Under the pieces are notes generated by a model. The model worked only from the letters and a program-made list of their open reading frames with translations. It did not search any database and was not told the DNA's origin. A stretch of 64,000 nt of DNA, from NCBI RefSeq assembly GCF_037893015.1, contig NC_133664.1, forward strand, positions 128,332,254 through 128,396,253. The letters are read 5' to 3'. Shown in pieces: positions 57,315-64,000 of the stretch; the first letter of the stretch is position 1, and every line of letters begins with the position of its first letter. A program made the translations under genes and the position numbers. This stretch comes from Macrotis lagotis. Taxonomy: Eukaryota; Chordata; Mammalia; Peramelemorphia; Peramelidae.

Positions 57315-58150
57315 AATATTTTTTTTTAACTTCCATTTATTTTTAATTTATTTTCATCCATATGCTTATGTATATTTTTAAGTTACAAAATATCTTTCCA
57401 CTCTTCCCACCCCCACCCCCCCAGCAGCAGTCAAGTTAGCATTGTACATACAAATTTTTGATACACATGCTTATAGATTAGTTATTTTTGGTATGAGAAA
57501 TTAAGATTAAGGGAAAAATACTTGAGATAATTTTTATAAAGTGTTCATCAGATTCCAAAATGGGGGCTTTTTGGTACGTGCTTTTTTGTTTTGACTTTTT
57601 CCCCCTATGGATGAGGATAATATTGTCCATAGCTGGGCTAATACTCTCTTAACTGCTGAGAGGAGCTACTTCCATCAAGGTTGTTCATCTCACAATGTTG
57701 TTAATGTGTACATTGTTTTCTTGATCTGCTCCCCTTTGCTCAGCATCCGATCCTATAGGCCATTATATGTTTCTCTAGAGTCTGACCATTTATAGTTTCT
57801 TACAGAACAATAATATTCCATAGAATTCATATACCATAACTTGTTTAACCATTCCCCAATTGATGAGTATTCCCTCAATTTCCAATTCCTTGCCATTACA
57901 GCAAGAGCTGCTATGAATATTTTGAAACACAGGATTTTATCCTTTTTTTTTTTTATAATTTCTTCTAGATATAGGCCTAGTATTGATCTTTCTGGTCAGA
58001 GTATGAACAGTTTTTTTTTTGCTCTTTGGGCATAGGTCCATATTGTTCTCCAGAAAAGCTGGATCTGTTCACAACTCCACCAGCAATCAATGCATGAATG
58101 TCCCAATCCTCCCACAATCTCTCCAACATTGATCATTTTCCCTTTTCCTC
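57315..58150 (-). mobile_element. Older L1 3' end with decayed ORF2 C-terminus, antisense orientation
   Basis: A T-rich tail at 57318, CCACCCCCACCCCCCCAGC, CTCAGCATCCGATCC, ACCATTCCCCAATTGATGAG, CTTGCCATTACAGC and GAGCTGCTATGAATATTTTG run in the same order as 42590-42916, with many differences. Confidence 0.75.
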
Positions 58151-58164
58151 ATCTTGGCCTGGGC

Positions 58165-58315
58165 CCAAATTGACCACAAACAGTAGTTATGTGACTTAGG
58201 ACAAGTCACAATCCCATTTGCTTCTGGCAAACCATTCCCAGTATCTTTGCCAAACAACCCTCAAATGGGGCCAGGAAGAGTTAGACAATTAAAACAACTG
58301 AACAGCAACAACTTC
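58165..58315 (+). repeat. SINE with RTE-type 3' tail
   Basis: AGTTATGTGACTTAGGACAAG, CTGGCAAACCATTCCCAG, ATCTTTGCCAAACAACCC and GAAGAGTTAGACAATTAAAAC, ending AACAGCAACAAC. Similar to 7575-7680 but longer. Confidence 0.65.
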
Positions 58316-58877
58316 CTTATCAAAGATGGGTATAACAATGCCTGTAGTTCCTTTGTCCCAAGATTGTGAAACTCGAATGAAATGATATCTATAAAGCACT
58401 TTACAAACCTAAAGGTACCATGAAATGATAGTTGTTGGAGTCCCTTGTCCATGAATATTAATGGATTTTTTTAAACATGGGAACACATGTGTTAATCCCA
58501 TCTCATGCATCAGAAATGACAGGTAATGAATCTTAGAGACTGTCCTGAAAAAATAGATTTATGCCTGACATTGTCCTTGCTAGCTGTGCATACCAGAAAA
58601 AGTTCTTTGGTTTGTAAATTCAATCTACCGCCAATAAGATTTATTGCTATACGTGATGATGTCTCTTAGATTCAATCTTCCCAAAGATAGTGCTAAAAAA
58701 GACCTATCCAGTTCTCCAAATACAGCATGCTAAACTAGTCCTTTCATAGTAATTATTTACTAACATTCACAGTTTGAAATCATGTTTGACATCATTAAAA
58801 TATTTCTTTTTTCCCTGCTTAGTGGTCCCATTTGATTTGTATCAATATAGTTTTGTTTCCTCAACCTATCATTATAC

Positions 58878-58879
<2 letters not shown>

Positions 58880-58921
<42 letters not shown>
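58880..58921. repeat. TA microsatellite
   Basis: About 21 uninterrupted TA units. Confidence 0.97.
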
Positions 58922-58923
<2 letters not shown>

Positions 58924-59059
58924 TTTTATTGATATATGAATTGGCACTTTTAGGGAATAAAGAAAGTGTAAGTCCTGCAATGTTTTGCAACAGATAGTAC
59001 CCCATTTGCCTGAAGTATATATGTGACCCTCTACTATGATAGTTTTAACATGAAATCAA

Positions 59060-59200
59060 TCAAACTTGGATTTAGATTGTGTGCTTAAGTCATTTAAACT
59101 TTCTGAGACTTAATTCATCTAAAAATTAGGAATACCTACCATTATTTCATCTCTCCAAGCCCTGGGACAGTTAAGACTATAAATAAAAGATGAGTTGCAG
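59060..59200 (+). repeat. Probable MIR fragment
   Basis: TGTGTGCTTAAGTCATTTAAAC, TTCTGAGACTTAATTCATC and AGGAATACCTACC loosely follow MIR. Confidence 0.4.
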
Positions 59201-60000
59201 TACTGCATTGGTGTAGAATTTTGAAATCAGGAATTCCTTGCATGAATGAAATCTCAGATTCAAACCCCCACAAAGAGTTGGATATTTCTAAATGTCAGAG
59301 TTAGAATGGGATCCAACCATTCATTCAAAATTCATTTATTGACTACTGTGTACTAGGTGCTGGAAAGAACTGGGGGAATCCTGAAAGATCTTGTATAGGA
59401 AGTTGTACTTGGACTGAACCTTAGGGAGATTTGGGGGATTCCAAGAGATGAGGAAAATTCATTGAAGATATGTAGAATGGCCCATGCAAACCGATGAAGG
59501 TACAAGATGCATAGCCTTGTCTTGCAGTGTTTAGAAAAACAGGCTAGTTGTGGCCCAAACCTCTACTATATGAAGTTTAATGGGCCTGGGAGAATATTCC
59601 TTATTTAAAAGGATATGGTTAGCCAAAGGGATGGTGGCTGGGGAAAATGCATTTTCTGTTAAGAATTTCTTCTCATTTTAAATAACATGTTCCTACTCTT
59701 TAATAAAGATGATGACTTATCAACTTAAAGAATCCAATCCCCAAAGTAAGCAACATTATTAAAATAATTGGATGTTAACTGTTCAGATTTTAAAAAAGCT
59801 AACAAATAGCTTAAGCTAGTAATATCTGTACTTACCTTCACCAGTTCTGTTTTTTAACCATCTCATTTAAAAATAACAACCAAGCATTTTAAATGTGTTT
59901 TTAAAGTTATCAGATTTTTAGCTTAATTATATAAAATCGTTGTGATTTAATCAATGATGTGAAGAACTAAGTTTTCAGAATTATCATCCTCATTTATTAT

Positions 60001-60155
60001 TTTTTTTTTTAGTTTTTTTGCAAGGCAAATGGGGTCAAGTGGCTTGCCCAAGGCCACACAGCTAGGTAATTATTAAGTGTATGAGACCAGATTTGAACTC
60101 AGGTACTCCTGATTCCAGGGCTGGTGCTCTATCCACTGCACCACCTAACCGCCCC
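60001..60155 (-). repeat. Marsupial tRNA-like SINE with target-site duplication
   Basis: Reverse copy from a T run through TTTTGCAAGGCAAATGGGGT to CACCACCTAACCGCCCC. It is flanked by a perfect 16-bp duplication, CATCCTCATTTATTAT, at 59985-60000 and 60156-60171. Confidence 0.95.
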
Positions 60156-60644
60156 CATCCTCATTTATTATGAACCACCAAACAAAACACTAATACCAAG
60201 AAATGCAATTATTACAAATTAGATAACTTCTTTTAGTAGAACTTTAGCTTAAAATAATGATTTAAAAATAAGTCATTTTTATGGAGTACTCTCAATATGA
60301 ACTGAATTTATTCTATCACAGAGAAAACTGCTAATTGTCAAATAATCATATGTAAAATAGTGTTTAGGAAATAGGCATAGTAAGTGCTGGTTATACAAAT
60401 ACAAAGAAAACATGATTTCATACAGTTCGCATGAATGTTAATGAAAACATTCAAATGTACTTGTTAAATTTGCAGTGTTTTAAATGTTTATCATTCCTCT
60501 AAAAATCTTCATTTTAAAAATAATTGCTGAGCTGAGCTTAATAAAAATGGCAGTTTCACTAAAAAAAAATTTTCCCTTTAAGGTTAATAAGTGTTAGTAA
60601 AAAACCAAAAAAACTTACTTATTCAAAGACTTTCATAATAGCAT

Positions 60645-60780
60645 TTCATCCAGCTTCTAGCTCTGTAACCTTAAGCAAGTCATTTAACTTCCTTAGGCAT
60701 CTGTTTCCTCATTTGTAAGATGAAGGGGTTGAATTAGATGGTCTCTGAAATTTCTCAGCTCCAGATCTAGGACCAAGAAC
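60645..60780 (+). repeat. MIR/CORE-SINE-type element
   Basis: TAGCTCTGTAACCTTAAGC, TGTTTCCTCATTTGTAAGATG and GAATTAGATGGTCTCTGAAA, like the copy at 43870-44090. Confidence 0.7.
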
Positions 60781-60899
60781 CTTTGTAACTGATTAACCCT
60801 GGAAATAACCTAAATGTCCAAAAGGAGGAGGCAATTTAAATAGAGGGTGGCACCCCTTACACTTAAGAACAGAATCACTTTCATCAGTATCTCATCTAA

Positions 60900-61050
60900 T
60901 CATTCAAAATGCCCAGAGCAAGGAGTCAGGAAGTCCTAGGTTTGAATCCTAATATTAGATGTGACTATGAACTTATGTCCACTTTGCCTCAGTTTCCTCC
61001 TTTGTAAAATGGAGATGTTAATAACAGTGCTTCACAAAGAACTATACACA
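60900..61050 (+). repeat. MIR
   Basis: AGGAGTCAGGAAGTCCTAGG, TTTGAATCCTAATATTAG, TTGCCTCAGTTTCCTCC and TTGTAAAATGGAGATGTTAATAACAG in MIR order. Confidence 0.75.
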
Positions 61051-61840
61051 TCAGCTATATTAACTGAATAGCATTCTCAAGTTGATCAAAATTTTTTTTA
61101 TTAAAGTTTAGGGTTTTAAAAAGTTCAAAATTGCACATTTCATTTATTTCCAATTTGGTGTGTTCCCCATGAATATACAGCAACAGATTTCATCTTACCT
61201 CATTTCTTCCCATATTATCTGGAGTAGGAAAGAAGCCGCGATGTTCTTTGTGCCCATGAAAGCTGGCTTTATTTGAATAGACAGCCCCTGACTCCAAAGC
61301 ATGTGATAATATTTTGGCTGAATGATGCCAGGGAGTCTACATTATTGAAGGATTTCATCATCTCAGTAGCCTTCTGTCATTCAAGATTGGAACTGAAATG
61401 AGATTGAACTTTATTCTGCAACTTAAATTATTTCTGCCTGGATCAACTTTGCTACTTCACAAAAGATTTTGGTAAGTCCTTAAAAATCAATTTATCAGTC
61501 AGAGAAGAAGATACAGAATTAATTTATTTATTTATTTTCTTTGCATAATTTTCAGTGAACAGCTGCACAGTCGATTAAGAGCCTGGGAGTTCTTCCAAGA
61601 AACACAAGGACAAACTGAACACTTTAAATTCAACCTCCTGTTTTTGTTATTGGTGAGTTGGAGGGGAGGCTCTGATTTTTTTGCATCAGAGAAAAAAATA
61701 GGAAAATTCAGCTGGTTGTAGTGTTAATGCTATTGAAAGAAAGAAACTTGGGCAGTAGGGTGTGAAGGTGGTGGAGGTAATAGTCTCCCCCCCCCTTGTC
61801 TTTGCAATTAGACAGCTAATACAAAGAAACTCATATAAAA

Positions 61841-61894
61841 TGCTTCATTGAGAGATATCATAATCACTGCTTCATTGAGAGATATCATAATCAC
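61841..61894. repeat. Perfect 27-bp tandem duplication
   Basis: The unit beginning TGCTTCATTGAGAGATATC occurs twice head to tail (61841-61867 and 61868-61894), followed by the first seven bases of a third unit. Confidence 0.97.
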
Positions 61895-61948
61895 TGCTTC
61901 AGAGCCTAAAAGAAAGTGAGCAGCTTTTTCATATTAAATTTATATGTT

Positions 61949-62091
61949 GGGGTGACTAGGTAGTGCAGTGGATAGAGCACTGGCCCTGGAGTCAGGAGTA
62001 CCTGAGTTCAAATTCGGCCTCAGACACTTAATAATTACCTAGCTGTGTGGCCTTGGGCAAGCCACTTAACCCCATTGCCTTGGAAAAACTA

Positions 62092-62095
<4 letters not shown>
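61949..62095 (+). repeat. Marsupial tRNA-like SINE with expanded TA tail
   Basis: GGGGTGACTAGGTAGTGCAG to GGCAAGCCACTTAACCCC, followed by CATA and a TA tract (62098-62165). TATATGTTG on the left (61941-61949) recurs after the TA tract (62167-62175), so the TA tract seems to be the SINE tail. Confidence 0.88.

Positions 62096-62097
<2 letters not shown>

Positions 62098-62165
<68 letters not shown>
62098..62165. repeat. CATA/TA microsatellite
   Basis: CATACATACA passing into about 30 TA units with one or two TG variants. Confidence 0.95.
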
Positions 62166-62171
<6 letters not shown>

Positions 62172-62629
62172 GTTGATAGTCTATATAGCATCCTCCCGTC
62201 TATTCCCTCTGCTACCTCTTCTACTGCTGAACTGGAAAACAGCACACAGGAGAGCCTGGTTGAACTATTTCACTGAACCTAATTCAACTCCCTAAGTTGA
62301 AATTTAATCTTTCTGGCAAGAAATCAAAAGATTCTGCATTCTCTTTAGACTCATTAATGAAGAGAATAATTATGTCTCAAGCACTCAATTAGAGCATATG
62401 AGGGTTACATCACTTTATTCAGTTGGCAGGATTTTTTTTTAATCTTATTTTTTTTTGCCAATAAAGATGGTTGTAAGGTGGTTAACACAAGGAACTGATG
62501 AAAGAAGGAGATTTACCAGTTTAACCAATTTTTTTATCCAGGATACCTGGATAGGAGGCTAATTCAATAATATGAAGTTGCCTGTTGTGTGTGTGCTTAA
62601 AGATTGAAGTCTATCTAACATGCATTTTT

Positions 62630-63150
62630 TATATAACTACTCATTAGACACATTTAGGAAGACATTCAAGAAATATTTAATAATGCTTACTATGTGTGAC
62701 ACTGGGGATACAAGAACAAAGAATGAAATAAGACCAACTCTCAAGGTGATTGCATTCTAAGAAAAGACAGATATGTGTGTATATAAATTATATGCATTAT
62801 GTTATCCTGTAGCATCCTGTAAAGTAAATACAGACATGCAAGATTAATTAGGGAGTGTGAGCTCTAGCAGTTGGTGAGATTAGAAGAGGCTTCATGCAAA
62901 AGATTGTGCTTGAGCAACATCTCAAAAGAAGAGAAGGGCCTCAGTGGCCTGAGGTAGGGAGGGATTGCCTTCCAGTCTGCAATTTGGGCAAATACAGAGG
63001 CAGAAACACAGGAGATGGAGTGACTTGGGAGGAGCAGAGAGAAGCCTAGTTTGGCTGGATCACACAAGGAGGGGAAGTGATGTCCAATGAGTCTGGAAAG
63101 TTGGGGCCAGGTTTGAAGGGCTTTAAGTGATAAATAGGAATTTATATTTT
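62630..63150. repeat. Old LINE-like repeat unit, degraded
   Basis: TATTTAATAATGCTTACTATG, CACTGGGGATACAAGAACAAAG, AGAGGCTTCATGCAAAAG, GGCCTCAGTGGCCTGAGG, AGTTGGGGCCAGGTTTGAAGG and GGGCTTTAAGTGATAAATAG are the same signposts, in the same order, as at 2310-3850 and 15740-17680. Confidence 0.55.
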
Positions 63151-63163
63151 ATCCTAGAGCAAA

Positions 63164-63245
63164 TGTTCTTAACCTTTTTTGTGTCATGGACCCCTTTGGC
63201 AATCTAGTTAAAACCTATCGACCCTTTCTCAGAATAATTTTTTAA
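63164..63245 (+). mobile_element. hAT-like element arm
   Basis: TTCTTAACCTTTTTTGTGTC, ATGGACCCCTTTGGCAATC and GACCCTTTCTCAGAATAAT. It pairs, inverted, with 63650-63738. Confidence 0.55.
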
Positions 63246-63252
63246 TGTATTA

Positions 63253-63321
<69 letters not shown>
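63253..63321. repeat. TA/CA/TA microsatellite
   Basis: TA units, about 20 CA units, then TA units again. Confidence 0.96.
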
Positions 63322-63373
63322 GTATTATAAGGAAATCAATTATATTAAAATAGCAGTTTTTAAAAAAAGTTTA

Positions 63374-63455
63374 TAGAGGACAGGCATGATGATGCGTACC
63401 TGTAATCCCTGTTACATAAGAGAATGAAACTGAAAGATTTCTAAAGTTTGGGAAT
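63374..63455 (+). pseudogene. Short 7SL-like fragment
   Basis: GGCATGATGATGCGTACCTG, TAATCCCTGTTACATAAGAG and AATGAAACTGAAAGAT follow the 5' (Alu-like) end of 7SL RNA, with a weak match beyond. Only about 80 bases remain. Confidence 0.5.
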
Positions 63456-63467
63456 TCTTAAATCTTT

Positions 63468-63585
63468 GGGGGTTTTTTTAGGTTTTTGCAAGGCAATGGG
63501 GTTAAGTGACTTGCCCAAGGCAAGGCAGTTGTTAGGTGATTGAGGTCAGTTTTGAACTCAGGTCCTTCTGACTCCAGGGCCATTT
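63468..63585 (-). repeat. Marsupial tRNA-like SINE, head missing
   Basis: TTTTTGCAAGGCAATGGGG, AGTGACTTGCCCAAGG, TTTGAACTCAGGTCCTTC and CTGACTCCAGGGCC; the A-box end is absent. Confidence 0.85.
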
Positions 63586-63649
63586 AAAAATATTTTGATA
63601 TACTTCTATTTAATGTTTAATTTATAATCCAATGTATTTCATTGTAGCC

Positions 63650-63738
63650 ATTTAAAAAACATTATTCTGAGTTCTCCTTAAACTTTTTTAGATCACCAAA
63701 GTGGTTCATTGCACACACAAAATGTTAAGAGTCACTTG
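63650..63738 (-). mobile_element. hAT-like element arm, inverted
   Basis: CATTATTCTGAGTTCTCC, GATCACCAAAGTGGTTCATTG and CACAAAATGTTAAGAG read backwards match the arm at 63164-63245. Confidence 0.5.
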
Positions 63739-63742
63739 CATT

Positions 63743-63898
63743 GGGCAGCTAGGTGGTGCAGTGGATAGAGCACCAGCCCTGGAGTCAGGAGGACCTGAGT
63801 TCAGATCCAGCCTCAGACACTTAATAATTACCTGTGTTGGTCAGGTCATTTAACCCCATTGCCTTGCAAAAACCAAAATAAATAAATAAATAAATAAG
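63743..63898 (+). repeat. Marsupial tRNA-like SINE
   Basis: GGGCAGCTAGGTGGTGCAGT, CCTGGAGTCAGGAGGACCTG, CTTAATAATTACCTGTG (short deletion after this point), CCCCATTGCCTTGCAAAAACC and an AAAT-repeat tail. Confidence 0.92.
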
Positions 63899-64000
63899 AA
63901 CCACTTATATAAGCTGTCTTCCTTAAAGTCTTCTTTAGTGGTCAGAATATATAATCAAGCTAAAGGAGAATGATGTGGCTTCAATTCAGCAGAAATTCAT

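Larger units (their letters stand above)
54391..64000. other. Intergenic region downstream of WASL
   Basis: No coding gene is supported here. The listed repeats cover roughly half. The stretches 54490-54890, 55070-55440, 55760-56450, 56730-57310, 58320-58875, 59210-59980, 60180-60640 and 62180-62620 show no recognised element. In human the next gene on this side is LMOD2, pointing towards WASL; nothing of it is visible, so it must start further away if synteny holds. Confidence 0.6.

Noticed and set aside
58860..58925. TA run as a promoter TATA region or cruciform element
   Set aside because: A simple TA microsatellite; nothing around it suggests a transcription start.
1..64000. CRISPR array, operon or prokaryotic mobile system
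   Set aside because: Spliced WASL exons, SINEs and LINEs show vertebrate nuclear DNA. Tandem repeats here are microsatellites or minisatellites with no spacer structure.
54391..64000. LMOD2, the expected neighbour by synteny
   Set aside because: No frame on either strand resembles a leiomodin. The window probably ends before it.

Overview
This is mammalian genomic DNA, almost certainly from a marsupial. It is AT-rich and intron-dominated. It carries at least fifteen copies of the marsupial tRNA-like SINE (the unit opening GGGGCAGCTAGGTGG and ending GCCACTTAACCCCATTGCC plus an A tail), together with ancient L1, MIR, CR1-like and RTE-type remnants. The species cannot be resolved by reading alone.

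The one gene I can support is WASL (N-WASP), on the plus strand. The window opens in the last 130 bases of intron 1 and holds ten coding exons (named exons 2 to 11 by comparison with human WASL): 131-265, 4161-4247, 6114-6210, 9623-9646, 21265-21433, 22402-22444, 30979-31132, 44836-45362, 49496-49604 and 51667-51728. Every junction has an AG acceptor and a GT donor, the phases join without a break, and the product is 468 codons plus a stop. It reads in order: most of the WH1/EVH1 domain, basic region, CRIB/GTPase-binding domain, polyproline region, two WH2 motifs, central region and acidic tail. Exon 1 lies upstream of the window. In the cell this protein holds itself inactive until Cdc42 and PIP2 bind the CRIB and basic regions; the WH2 and acidic parts then bring actin and Arp2/3 together to start branched actin filaments.

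Region by region: introns 2-4 carry SINEs, an L1 3' end, an old LINE-like unit and a probable TA-flanked DNA transposon. Intron 5 (11.6 kb) and intron 7 (8.5 kb) are filled with minus-strand LINEs whose ORF1 is still visible, two of them apparently lacking ORF2 (HAL1-like), one nested inside another. Intron 6 holds a decayed 7SL (SRP RNA) pseudogene. Intron 8 (13.7 kb) holds a fossil CR1/L3-type LINE with recognisable esterase, endonuclease and reverse transcriptase motifs, a sense-strand L1, an antisense L1 ORF2 C-terminus and a SINE nested in a SINE. The 3' UTR runs to a probable poly(A) site near 54390. The last 9.6 kb is intergenic and repeat-rich; its most striking item is a 36-bp near-perfect hairpin at 55451-55534.

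I found no previously undescribed functional system. The points most worth checking are the hairpin, the nested ORF1-only LINEs, the CR1 fossil, the 7SL pseudogene and the 24-nt microexon.
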